From: Lachnospiraceae bacterium
GTDB lineage: Bacteria; Bacillota; Clostridia; Lachnospirales; Lachnospiraceae
NCBI GenBank assembly: GCA_021204285.1
Contig: JAJPZP010000046.1
Coordinates: 1 to 23,995 of the forward strand
Length of the DNA stretch: 23,995 bases
Direction: 5' to 3'
Part shown: positions 15,816 to 23,783 of the stretch, one piece after another
How the letters are laid out: each line of letters begins with the position of its first letter
How positions within the stretch are numbered: position 1 is the first letter of the stretch
Notes under the pieces: generated by a model
Seen by the model: the letters and a program-made list of their open reading frames with translations, nothing else
The model's database searches: none
What the model was told of the DNA's origin: nothing
Translations under genes and position numbers: made by a program

Positions 15816-16133
15816 TCAGCACTCACATTTGAAAGTCGCGCACTCCGTCTGCCGGCATTCGCAGGCGTTTGATCCCGCTACCTGTATCTGGTCTGCGTGA
15901 CATTTGCAGGCATCATTGTAGCAGCAGGTCGTCGCGTCACAGGACACCTCGGTCGGCTTGGTCGGGATGTCGTCCGCATTGCGCGTACCATCGTATTTCC
16001 GCTCACGAAAACTCTCGCAACAGGTCTCGTCGGTCACCTTTGCATTCCGGCCGCCGACATGGATGTTGTCCTTACAGCAGGAATTCTCACTGTTGTAGGT
16101 GCAGTTTACCACGGAACAATCCAATCTGGTCAT
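15816..16133 (-). CDS. Cysteine-rich protein with two DUF1540 repeats
   Basis: 105 residues with about 18 cysteines. Two copies of the DUF1540 pattern are visible: repeat one about 5-41 (CSVVNCTYNSENSCCKDNIHV, ending CCESF), repeat two about 65-103 (CDATTCCYNDACKCHADQIQV, ending CATFKC). Each repeat has an N-terminal Cys cluster, a CxAxxIxV-like strand and a distal Cys pair, consistent with metal binding. The domain's function is unknown; it occurs in Firmicutes, often in small stand-alone proteins. There is no signal peptide. It lies downstream of the UroD-family gene on the same strand, 74 bases away. Its GGAGGG ribosome binding site sits in the 3' arm of a 13-base-pair hairpin followed by ATTTTTT and the ATG, so expression is probably conditional or weak. 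Confidence 0.88.
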   Translation of the reverse strand: MTRLDCSVVNCTYNSENSCCKDNIHVGGRNAKVTDETCCESFRERKYDGTRNADDIPTKPTEVSCDATTCCYNDACKCHADQIQVAGSNACECRQTECATFKCEC

Positions 16134-16181
16134 AAAAAATCCCTCCTTCAGATGATTACTGCCTTAGTATCTGAAGGAGGG
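16134..16181 (-). terminator. 13-base-pair hairpin plus U tract, also sequestering the DUF1540 Shine-Dalgarno
   Basis: On the minus strand CCCTCCTTCAGAT (16181-16169), a 15-base loop and ATCTGAAGGAGGG (16153-16141) form a perfect stem, followed by ATTTTTT (16140-16134) and then the DUF1540 ATG. It reads as an intrinsic terminator for the catabolic operon ending at 16207. At the same time the 3' arm AAGGAGGG is the ribosome binding site for DUF1540, masked by an exact anti-SD arm. Confidence 0.8.
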
Positions 16182-16206
16182 TCAGAAATTATTCAGATAT
16201 TTTTAA

Positions 16207-17250
16207 TCAGAACATAATCTCTTCCACAAGTCTCGCCGCATCAAGATCTTCCTGCTTACAGCCGAAGTTCTCGATATTGTAGCGGTCAATCTCCTCGCCC
16301 ATCACGGTATAAACACCCGGGAAGACCGATCCGGAGCCGCCCTGTGCGATGCAGGGAATGAAATACTTGCTGCCGCACTCCTCGATCGTCCGGTAGACCA
16401 CATCATGGATGTTCTCGCGGGTCCAGCCCTCGTAGTCCACCAGGCAGTTCTCGATACCGCCCATGAAGGAAATCTTTCCGCCGTACTTCTTGATCAGCGT
16501 CGGCAGATCATTGGTCGAGAAGCAGCCCTGCCACACGTCGATGCCCATCTCGATCATCGAGGGCACCAGCGTCGCCGCATAGCTGTCCGAGTGATGAATC
16601 ACGTACTTTACGCCGTGGTCATGGTAATAGCCATAAACCTCTTTGTACGGCTCTACAAAGTAATCCTCAAACATGGACGGAGACATGAAGGTCGTCTTCT
16701 GTCCACCCCAGTCATCATGGTGGAACACCGCGTCGGGTTTCAGCTTGTCGCAGATCAGCTCTGCGAGCTTCAGCTCGTAATCCTTGATGTATTTGATGAG
16801 ATCATGCATTTCGTCCGGATACGCGGCCAGGTTCACCAGCGTCTCCGACATCTCTCCGAGATGATGGCACTGCTCGAAAATTCCCGGAGCGACAAAAGTC
16901 GTCGCAAGCGCCCTCTCCCTGTCGATCGCATCATACTGTGCCCTGAACATATCACGCTCCTCGCCCGGGAAGTCCAGAGACGGAGCTTTCACGTACTTCT
17001 GCCACTCCTCGATGTCCTTGATCACAACCTTGTCCGCCGTATGCACCGGGAACCCGGCCGGTACATTCTCCGGGAAGCTGTAGGTGACGCCCCAGGCGTT
17101 CTTGACGTCCAGCTCACCCTTCTGCGGGGATTTGCTGTGCAGCGTACTCGGGTTGAACGCCATCTTGAGTGACTCGAACTGATTGCTCATGCGGTCTGGC
17201 GTCCCGCCTTCCGTAATGCACTCAATAAAGTTCTGTCTTGCTGTTAACAT
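16207..17250 (-). CDS. Uroporphyrinogen decarboxylase-family protein (methyltransferase-like)
   Basis: 347 residues with the UroD/MtaA/CmuA fold pattern: N-terminal TARQNFIECITEGGTPDR, central FHHDDWGGQKTTFMSP (about 176-191), and the barrel strand YVIHHSDS followed by the helix and GIDVWQGC (217-243). The family includes true heme-pathway decarboxylases and corrinoid-dependent methyltransferases. No heme genes are nearby, and the catabolic operon favours a methyltransferase or unknown catabolic role. In zinc methyltransferases the HSDS position normally reads H-x-C-G; here Asp replaces that Cys, so zinc binding would differ (C243 and H219/H220 remain as possible ligands). No corrinoid protein is in the window. 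It is the last gene of the operon, 14 bases after the ADH pseudogene, with GGAGG 8 bases before ATG 17250. Exact reaction unknown. Confidence 0.8.
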   Translation of the reverse strand: MLTARQNFIECITEGGTPDRMSNQFESLKMAFNPSTLHSKSPQKGELDVKNAWGVTYSFPENVPAGFPVHTADKVVIKDIEEWQKYVKAPSLDFPGEERDMFRAQYDAIDRERALATTFVAPGIFEQCHHLGEMSETLVNLAAYPDEMHDLIKYIKDYELKLAELICDKLKPDAVFHHDDWGGQKTTFMSPSMFEDYFVEPYKEVYGYYHDHGVKYVIHHSDSYAATLVPSMIEMGIDVWQGCFSTNDLPTLIKKYGGKISFMGGIENCLVDYEGWTRENIHDVVYRTIEECGSKYFIPCIAQGGSGSVFPGVYTVMGEEIDRYNIENFGCKQEDLDAARLVEEIMF

Positions 17251-17264
17251 GTTCTTTTCCTCCT

Positions 17265-17989
17265 TTATTTATCCATCCTCAACACAGCTTTAATGCACTT
17301 TCCACTGTGAGATTCCTCAAACGCCTCATTGATCTGCTCGAACGGATAGAACTGAATCAGGCGATCAAAGGGGAACATTCCCCTCTTATAATAATCAAGC
17401 AGCTTCGGGATAAAAAGCTTCGGAATGGAGTCGCCCTCCACGATGCCGATCAGGCTCTTGGCGTCGCCCATCAGCTCGTTCTGGATATTGATCGTGACAT
17501 CCCCGGTCGCGCCCAGCACCACCGCGGTTCCCATGAAACGCACGCAGGCAAGCGCCTTCTTCACGAAGTCCGCCACACCGGTCGTATCGATGGCATAGTC
17601 GCAGCCGCCATTCGTGATCTCGTTACGGATCGTCCCGACAATGTCGTCTGTCTCTTTACGGTTGATCGTATGGGTCGCTCCCAGTTCCTTTGCCAGCTCG
17701 AGGCTCTTCGGATTGCCGCCCACTGCAATGATCTTGGCACAGCCCGCAATTTTGGCAGCCATGATGGCGCTCATGCCTACCGTACCACAGCCGTAGACCG
17801 CGATCGACGAGCCAAACTTCGGGCAGAGACGATTCAACACCGCTCCGGCTCCGGTCTGGATGCCGCAGCCATCGGGCCGACGAGCGCCAGGTCGATATCG
17901 TCGTACTCGACCTTTCCCGCCGCCAGCTCAACTTACTCAATGACAAACGGCGCACCGGCCGAATGGGTAACTGCTGCTTTGATTTTCAT
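17265..17989 (-). pseudogene. Decayed zinc-dependent aryl/alkyl alcohol dehydrogenase
   Basis: Remains of a zinc alcohol dehydrogenase of the aryl-alcohol/geraniol type, normally about 365 residues. The N-terminus from ATG 17989 reads MKIKAAVTHSAGAPFVIE and then hits TAA at 17933-17935, where the family has a second Glu before VEL. After VELAAGKVEYDDI the sequence jumps to DLALVGPM, which normally lies about 115-130 residues later, so most of the catalytic domain with both zinc sites is missing. One base is then lost near 17868-17871 (GPM-GCGIQTGAGAVLN falls in two frames). From there to 17265 about 200 codons of the Rossmann domain are open (SSIAVYGCGTVGMSAIMAAK, AKELGATHTINRKE, YPFEQINEAFEE). 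Three independent lesions make an active enzyme very unlikely. The C-terminal piece has no good ribosome binding site. Confidence 0.9.
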
Positions 17990-18013
17990 AATTTTGCGTA
18001 TACTCCTTTCTGA

Positions 18014-19960
18014 TTAAATGTCAATCGCGCGGTAATATCCCGCGGTCACAGCGTCCACAACACGCCCTGCCTTAATGCAGTCTCCCACCTGGAAGACGCG
18101 CGGCGCCGTGTTATAGAAATCGTCCACCTTACTGCGATCCGGCTTCATGCCTGCCGCCAGCAGGATCGTATCTGCCTCAAGCAGCTCTTCGCCCTCCGGG
18201 GTCTTGCAGACCAGCCCCTTTTCCGTGACCTCCTTCGCGGTCGTACCGGTCTTAATCTGGATCCGGCTGTCCTTCACGTAGACCTTCATGGCGTTCTTGT
18301 GCATGAAGTAGGCGTCCGCGGCCCAGTCGTCCTTCATCTCCACCACGGTAACATCCTTGCCAAGACCGTCCAGATAGATCGCGGATTCACTGCCGACCAG
18401 GCCGCCTCCCAGGATCACGACCTTCTGGCCAAGCGCCGGCGGATTCTGATGAAGCGCGTCAAGGCCGACGACATTTGCGCCGTCGATGCCGGGAATCGGC
18501 GGGACGATCGGCTCCGCGCCGACCGCGACGACCACGACGTCCGCCTTCTCGGCCTCCGCCTGCTCCGGCGTGAGCGCGGTGTTCAGACATACTTTAACGC
18601 CTGCCTTCGCAATCCGTTTCTCCATCACCTTCACGAAATTGTACATATCCTGCTTGAAGGGAATGTACTGCTCGGAGAGAAGCGCTCCGCCAAGCCGGTC
18701 ATTCTTCTCATATAAGGTAACGCTGTGTCCGCGTCCCGCCGCCGTGAGCGCCGCCTCCATCCCGCCGGGACCGCCGCCCACTACAACAACTTTTTTGGGG
18801 GTTGTTGCGGGCGGAGCGGAGAAGCTCTCCAGCTCATGGCCGACTACCGGATTGAACGCACAGCAGAAGGTACGGTTCGTCAGATAATTGTAGAAGCAGG
18901 TAAAGCAGCGGCAGCAACGGGTGATATCGTCCTTGTTTCCTGAAAACGCCTACTCCGGAAAATAGGGATCGCAGATCGACTGACGGGAGATCTCCACGAT
19001 ATCCGCCTTGCCCGACGCGATAATCTCCTCCATCATATCCGGATCGTTCAGGCCGCCCAGCGTCGCCACCGGCGTCTTGACATGCTTCTTGATCTCCGCC
19101 GCCAGATACACGTTGCAGCCATGCTCCACAAACATGGAGGGATGCGTGAGGACAAAGGCCTCCGGATCCTCATGAACGCCGGCAGAGACATGCAGGATGT
19201 CCACCTTCCCGTCCAGCATCTTCGCCATCTCAATGCCTTCCTCGATTCCGTAGCCGCCCTTGATCAGCTCCGCGCCGCTCATGCGGTACTCGATCGGGAA
19301 ATGCGGTCCTACCGCTTCTCTCACCTTCTCAATGACCAGCAGCGGGAAGCGCATCCGGTTCTCCAGGCTTCCGCCCCATCTGTCCGTGCGATGATTCATC
19401 GTGGGCGACATGAACTGCGCCAGCAGCCAGCCGTGTCCACCGTGAAGCAGAATCATGTCAAATCCGGCCTCCTTGCAGAGCTTTGCCGCGTCGGCAAAAT
19501 ACCCTGCGATCCGGTAAATATCCTCCTCCGTCATGGCCGTAACCTGCAGCCCTTCCGGATTGATCTCATTGTTCGGGCCGTATACCTTCGGGATGGTATT
19601 GTCGCCGTGGCTGCGCGCACCCGCGTAGATTCCGCCGTGCGCAAGCTCCATCACCGCATTGCAGTTGTGGCGGTGCATGACATTCGTCACTTCCTTCAGA
19701 GAGGGAAGCTCCATCACGTCGTAGAGCTTGATTTCCTTCGTGTGCGTCCGCCCATCGGGATCCACGATGCCCAGACCGATAGCGACGCTCGCCAGACCGC
19801 CACGGGCACGGTTCTCGTGAAATGCAAGCTCCTCCTTGCGCATATGGCAGTCCGGATCCATCTCCGGATTGGACATCGGCGCGCCGAAGATCCGATTCTT
19901 GAAGGTCACGCCATTGATCGTGATCGGACTGGCGAGATTGGGATAATATTTATTTTTCAT
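18014..19960 (-). pseudogene. Old Yellow Enzyme-type NADH:flavin/enoate oxidoreductase, full length but interrupted by one in-frame UAG
   Basis: 648 codons with the three-part layout of 2-enoate and 2,4-dienoyl-CoA reductases (also BaiCD and daidzein reductase). The FMN barrel spans 1-336 (FKNRIFGAPMSNPEM, HGGHGWLLAQFMSP, HRTDRWGGSLENR). A 4Fe-4S Cys cluster lies near 349-367 (RCCRCFTC, then FCCAFNP). The FAD GGGPGG motif is at 395-400 and a second dinucleotide fold VVILGGGLVG is near 514. The only lesion is TAG at codon 337 (18950-18952), within the PYFPE-stop-AFSGNKDDI linker, where Lys, Gln or another residue is expected. Reading frame and spacing on both sides are intact, so the mutation looks recent. 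Termination would leave a barrel without Fe-S and FAD domains; 18014-18949 has no Shine-Dalgarno for independent translation. Substrate likely an activated C=C bond. The start has GGAGGAG 6 bases upstream. Confidence 0.85.
18950..18952 (-). other. In-frame TAG nonsense codon in the enoate reductase gene
   Basis: The codon lies between the FMN barrel and the 4Fe-4S motif. The same frame is open for 336 codons before it and 311 after it, all with family-like sequence. TAG also ends the CBS protein (9577-9579), SDR (22973-22975) and CARDB (1525-1527) genes, so it acts as an ordinary stop in this genome. A base-calling error is the main alternative. Confidence 0.85.
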
Positions 19961-19977
19961 TTTTTCTCCTCCACAGA

Positions 19978-20006
19978 AGGCTGCCCCGAACCCGTTGAGA
20001 CAGCCT
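19978..20006 (-). repeat. Hairpin between transketolase C and the enoate reductase
   Basis: AGGCTGTC (minus strand, 20006-19999) pairs with GGCAGCCT (19985-19978) with one wobble pair, around a 13-base loop. No T tract follows; the enoate reductase Shine-Dalgarno comes next. It may be an mRNA processing or stabilising element in the operon rather than a terminator. Confidence 0.45.
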
Positions 20007-20031
20007 CCTTTTGAAAAATCGTTATTTTCAG

Positions 20032-21003
20032 TTACAGCTTCAGCATGGTCTTGAGCTGTGCTTCGATTCCATCACGGTCCAGTCCATAGTAGTGATAGAT
20101 CTCGTCCGTGCCGCCGAGCACCGCAAATTCATCCGGCATGCCGACGCGCTTGAAGTTTCCTTTGTATCCGTTTTCGCAGAGGACCTCTGCGACCGCCCCG
20201 CCGAGACCTCCGTTGATCGAGTGATCCTCAACGGTCACAATGTTGCCCGTCTTATTCGCAACACGCAGAACCGACTCCGCGTCAAAGGGCTTGATCGTAT
20301 GCACATCCAGGATACCGATGCTGGAGCCATATTTCTCCTTCATTGCCTTCGCCGCCATCAGGCACTCGTACAGGTTGGAACCGCAGGAAATGATATAGGC
20401 GTCCGTGCCTTCCATCGTCTCGATCGCCTTGCCGATCTCAAGCTCATAATCGTTGTCCGCATACACGTTCGGTGAACCCGCGCGGTCGATACGGATGATC
20501 ATCGGTCCCTCGTTGTCCATCGAAGCCCGGATAAACTTGCAGCACTGCCCCGCATCCGCCGGTACGACCACCGTCAGATTGGGGATCGCGCGATACAGCG
20601 CAAGATCCGCGATATCATTGTGAGTCGGTCCGCCGCCTGCAGTTACGCCCGAGTGCGTCCCGATCAGTCGAACCTTCACATCGTTATAGGCGATATCCGT
20701 GTGGATCTGATCCGCCGCGCGCAGCGGAAGGAACGGTCCGAACACCTGCGAGAACACCGTGCAGCCCGAGAGCGCCAGGCCCGCGGAAGCGCCTACCTGA
20801 TCCGGCTCGGCGATACCGAAATTGAAGCATCTTTCCGGGAATTCCTTGATCAGCTGTCCGGCTTTCGTAGAAGGAGCCACATTATCGGAATAGGTAAATA
20901 CGAAATCCAGCCCTTCCTGCGCCATCTTATAAAGCTCCTCGCCATACGCCTCGCGGGCGTTGGAGAGCATCATATCAAAATCGTAAGTTGTCTTTGCCGC
21001 CAT
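20032..21003 (-). CDS. Transketolase, C-terminal subunit (pyrimidine-binding and C-terminal domains)
   Basis: 323 residues, the second half of a split transketolase. The pyrimidine domain contains the TPP-activating Glu in NFGIAEPDQVGASAGLALSG (E66) and the conserved THSGVTAGGGPTHNDIADLALYR. The C-terminal regulatory-like domain begins around 195 (DAYIISCGSNLYECLMAAK) and ends with LGGAVAEVLCENG. It pairs with the N-terminal subunit encoded 2 bases upstream to give one active thiamine diphosphate enzyme that moves two-carbon ketol units between phosphorylated sugars. Split transketolases in Clostridia serve either the pentose phosphate route or specialised routes such as apulose-4-phosphate or sulfosugar cleavage. 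Position within a dehydrogenase operon favours a specialised substrate, but this is inference. Confidence 0.93.
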   Translation of the reverse strand: MAAKTTYDFDMMLSNAREAYGEELYKMAQEGLDFVFTYSDNVAPSTKAGQLIKEFPERCFNFGIAEPDQVGASAGLALSGCTVFSQVFGPFLPLRAADQIHTDIAYNDVKVRLIGTHSGVTAGGGPTHNDIADLALYRAIPNLTVVVPADAGQCCKFIRASMDNEGPMIIRIDRAGSPNVYADNDYELEIGKAIETMEGTDAYIISCGSNLYECLMAAKAMKEKYGSSIGILDVHTIKPFDAESVLRVANKTGNIVTVEDHSINGGLGGAVAEVLCENGYKGNFKRVGMPDEFAVLGGTDEIYHYYGLDRDGIEAQLKTMLKL

Positions 21004-21005
21004 GA

Positions 21006-21869
21006 TTACCGCTCCTTTCTCATCTTTGCAACGTCAGCCAGAGCGATCTTCAGATCCGCCTCGCTGATGCCGCCGCCATGCCATTTGTGATTGCCTTCCA
21101 TGAAGCTGACGCCCTTACCCTTGACTGTATTACTGATGATGAAGGTCGGCTTCGCGCGCTTTTCGCAATCCAGTTCCGGAAGCTGATCCAGGGCTGCGCA
21201 CACCTGCGCCATGTCATTGCCGTCCTCGATATTGATCACATTCCAGCCAAACGCGCTGACCTTCGCCGCCACATCGCCCAGATCCATGATCTTCTCCGTG
21301 TTGCCGGTCATCTGCAGCTGGTTCTTGTCCAGGATGCAGACCAGATTGTTCAGCTTATAATGCGCGCCGGACATCAATGCCTCCCAGTTGGTTCCCTCAT
21401 CGAACTCACCGTCGCCGATCATGACGATAACCCGGTAGTTTTCCTTGCGGTAGCGCGCGCCGAGCGCATAGCCCACCGCGATGGGAAGACCGTGACCGAG
21501 CGAGCCTGCTGACACCTCGATCTGCGGGCATTTCTTGCGGTTGGAGTGCATGCCGAACTTGTAAGTGTCAAGGCTCTCAAAATGCTCCACCATGTAGTCC
21601 TGCGTGTAGGCGCCCTGCTCCGAGAAGATCGTGTAGAGCGTCTCCGAGCAGTGACCTTTGGACAGAATAAAGCGGTCTCTTCCCTCCTTGTGCGGATCCA
21701 TCACATCAAAATTCAGATACTTATAATACAGGGCTACCGCAACTTCCACGATGGAAAGTTCGCCGCCAAGGTGCCCCATGCCAATGCGATAAATAAAGTT
21801 GAGCAGATTTTCCCGAATGTCTACACATTTGTCTTCGAGCTCTGCTATGGTCTCTAATCTTTTACTCAT
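21006..21869 (-). CDS. Transketolase, N-terminal subunit (thiamine diphosphate-binding)
   Basis: 287 residues. Conserved are MGHLGGELSIVEVAVALYY (31-49), RFILSKGHCSETLY (66-79), GSLGHGLPIAVGYALGAR (122-139) and the TPP-Mg motif GDGEFDEGTNWEAL with the closing LNN (152-175). This is the pyrophosphate-binding half and is incomplete without the next gene, which starts 2 bases after the stop. It begins at ATG 21869 with AAAGGA 9 bases upstream and follows the zinc dehydrogenase by about 23 bases. The catalytic motifs are all intact, so the transketolase step of this operon is probably still functional even though distal genes are broken. Confidence 0.93.
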   Translation of the reverse strand: MSKRLETIAELEDKCVDIRENLLNFIYRIGMGHLGGELSIVEVAVALYYKYLNFDVMDPHKEGRDRFILSKGHCSETLYTIFSEQGAYTQDYMVEHFESLDTYKFGMHSNRKKCPQIEVSAGSLGHGLPIAVGYALGARYRKENYRVIVMIGDGEFDEGTNWEALMSGAHYKLNNLVCILDKNQLQMTGNTEKIMDLGDVAAKVSAFGWNVINIEDGNDMAQVCAALDQLPELDCEKRAKPTFIISNTVKGKGVSFMEGNHKWHGGGISEADLKIALADVAKMRKER

Positions 21870-21892
21870 TTTCCCATATCCTTTCTGTTGCG

Positions 21893-22957
21893 TTATTCCC
21901 CGTCAAAATGGTTGCAGCGGATGAGGATCTTCGGATACCTGGCGCTCAGATGAACCCTGAAGGCCTCCTCCACATCATCAATGTCATAGACCTGCTCGTC
22001 CGAGGTGAAATCGGACAGATCGACATATTTCAGATACTCAGCCGTACGCTCAAAATTATAGTGCGCACAGTACATACCGGTGATCGTCACCTGACGCATG
22101 TAACAGTATTCGAACAGGTTCACCGGAAGCTCATACTCATTCGGGAACTGCGCCACATACAGCACCGTCGCATACTTGGCCGCGCACTTCAGGACAGCCT
22201 CTCCCGCACTGGGCACCGCGGAGCACTCGATGATCACGTCATAGCCGATACCCTTCGTGATCTCCATCGCCCGCTCATAAGTATCTTCCGTCATGGGATT
22301 GATGATGTGCTCGACGCCGATTCTCTTCGCCTGCTCGCAGCGGCTCGCCACCAGTTCGGACAGTGTGAGTTCCGCCGCACCGTACTTCTTCGCCAGCTGG
22401 CAGCAGAGCTGTCCGATCGGTCCGCCGCCGGATACCAGCACGCGCTTGCCGACTTTCATGTTCGCCTTGTCCATCGCACGTACTGCGATGGAGAGCGGCT
22501 CCATCAGGCTTCCCTCACGCAGGGATACGCCTTCCGGCAGCTTGCACACCTGGGCTTCGTTCCAGACGACATACTCCGCCATGCAGGGCTCATTGCCCAC
22601 GTTGGTGCAGTACTCCTGCTGCCCGATCGAGCAGTAATAGCACTTTCCGCAGTATCCGAGGAAGTTGCCTCCCACCTTGTCGCCGACCTTCAGGCCCTTG
22701 GCGGTCGCGTTCTTCCCAAGTTTCTCGATCACACCGGACATCTCATGTCCGATTCCGAAAGGCGCGTCCTCCGGTTTGTTGAAGCAACCGCCCACCACAT
22801 GCGGATCGCTTCCGCAGATACCGCAGTAGGCCACTTTGATCAAGACTTCATCATCCTTCATTTCCTTGATCGGCCTGTCGAGGACGCCGACCGTTCCTCT
22901 TGTCTCCGGATTGGGATCCTTCATATTCCCAACTCTGGTAGCGCATACAACCTTCAT
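21893..22957 (-). CDS. Zinc-dependent medium-chain dehydrogenase (sorbitol/threonine dehydrogenase type)
   Basis: 354 residues. The catalytic zinc site is shown by CGICGSDPH (C48) and GHE (H71, E72). The structural zinc loop is CGKCYYCSIGQQEYC (C103, C106, C109, C117). The Rossmann motif RVLVSGGGPIGQLCCQLAKK lies near 168-187. Family members oxidise polyols, sugar alcohols or secondary alcohols with NAD(P). This gene is intact, unlike the second alcohol dehydrogenase further down the operon, and belongs to a different subfamily. It starts at ATG 22957 with AAAGGGG about 8 bases upstream, 15 bases after the SDR stop. Being next to an SDR and a transketolase, a role in oxidising a sugar or polyol before ketol cleavage is plausible but unproven. 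Confidence 0.9.
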   Translation of the reverse strand: MKVVCATRVGNMKDPNPETRGTVGVLDRPIKEMKDDEVLIKVAYCGICGSDPHVVGGCFNKPEDAPFGIGHEMSGVIEKLGKNATAKGLKVGDKVGGNFLGYCGKCYYCSIGQQEYCTNVGNEPCMAEYVVWNEAQVCKLPEGVSLREGSLMEPLSIAVRAMDKANMKVGKRVLVSGGGPIGQLCCQLAKKYGAAELTLSELVASRCEQAKRIGVEHIINPMTEDTYERAMEITKGIGYDVIIECSAVPSAGEAVLKCAAKYATVLYVAQFPNEYELPVNLFEYCYMRQVTITGMYCAHYNFERTAEYLKYVDLSDFTSDEQVYDIDDVEEAFRVHLSARYPKILIRCNHFDGE

Positions 22958-22972
22958 ACCTACACCCCTTTT

Positions 22973-23758
22973 CTACAGTACGGTTGTGAATCCGCCGTCA
23001 ATGCTGATATTCCAGCCATTGACATAATCAGAAGCCTTACTCGCCAGGTAGACCATCGTTCCCATCAGGTCCTCCGGAGTCCCCCAGCGTCCGGCTGCGA
23101 TTCGATTGTTGATCTTGTTATAGAATTCCGGGTCTTCCTCGCGGAGCTGCTTATTGACGTCCGTGGCGAGGAAGCCGGGGCATACCGCGTTGGTCTGGAT
23201 GTTGTACTTGCCAAGCTCATTGGCGAAGTAACGGGTCAGGCCGATCACGCCGTGCTTTGACACGACATAGGGCGGGCACTTGTGATCCGCCGTATAGGAA
23301 AGCGCCGAGCCGATGTTGATGATCTTTCCGCTTCCCTGCTTCATCATGATCATTGCAACCGCGTGGGACAGGAAGTAGACAGCATCCAGATCCACGCTCA
23401 TGACCATATCCCACTTGGAATCCGGGAACTCCTCGAACGGCGCGAAATAGTTAGCGCCCGCGTTGTTCACCAGAATATCGATCCGTCCGTATTTCTCCAT
23501 ACAGACATCCACGATCTGCTGAATATACGCCTTATCCGTCAGGTCTCCCTGCAGGAATTCCACTCTGCGGCCTTCCGCTTCCACCGCGCTCTTCACCTCC
23601 GCGATATCATCCGTGAAATGCGGAATAAAGAGATCCGCTCCGGCTTTCGCGAACGCCGCCGCGTAGCCGAGGCCCAGCCCCTGGTTGGCGCCGGTGATGA
23701 TCGCCACCTTGCCCTTCAGGCTGAAATAATCCATTGAAAAATTGCCAGCTGCTGACAT
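22973..23758 (-). CDS. Short-chain dehydrogenase/reductase, gluconate 5-dehydrogenase/KduD-like
   Basis: 261 residues of the classical SDR type. NAD(P)-binding TGANQGLG is at 22-29, NNAG at 98-101, catalytic Ser near 151 (INIGSALSY), Tyr164 and Lys168 in YVVSK, followed by VCPGFLATDVN and a C-terminal YVNGWNISIDGGFT. Overall similarity is to gluconate 5-dehydrogenase and 2-deoxy-gluconate 3-dehydrogenase (KduD) types, which act on sugar acids. The start at 23758 is preferred to an upstream in-frame ATG at 23842, because AAGGAGG lies 8 bases before it and the longer version adds 28 residues that overlap the transporter gene. It follows the transporter by about 25 bases in the same operon. Exact substrate unknown. 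Confidence 0.9.
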   Translation of the reverse strand: MSAAGNFSMDYFSLKGKVAIITGANQGLGLGYAAAFAKAGADLFIPHFTDDIAEVKSAVEAEGRRVEFLQGDLTDKAYIQQIVDVCMEKYGRIDILVNNAGANYFAPFEEFPDSKWDMVMSVDLDAVYFLSHAVAMIMMKQGSGKIINIGSALSYTADHKCPPYVVSKHGVIGLTRYFANELGKYNIQTNAVCPGFLATDVNKQLREEDPEFYNKINNRIAAGRWGTPEDLMGTMVYLASKASDYVNGWNISIDGGFTTVL

Positions 23759-23783
23759 TTTGCACTCCTCCTTTATGATATGT

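Noticed and set aside
18014..18781. Independent FAD-dependent oxidoreductase gene starting at GTG 18781
   Set aside because: It is in the same frame as the upstream OYE barrel, its start falls inside the FAD motif, and no ribosome site is present. It is the C-terminal part of the interrupted gene.
18950..18952. Pyrrolysine or other recoding at the in-frame UAG
   Set aside because: UroD-like methyltransferases sit nearby and some Clostridia use pyrrolysine, but OYE proteins are not known pyrrolysine proteins. The codon falls in a linker, no insertion element was seen, and TAG ends several intact neighbouring genes.
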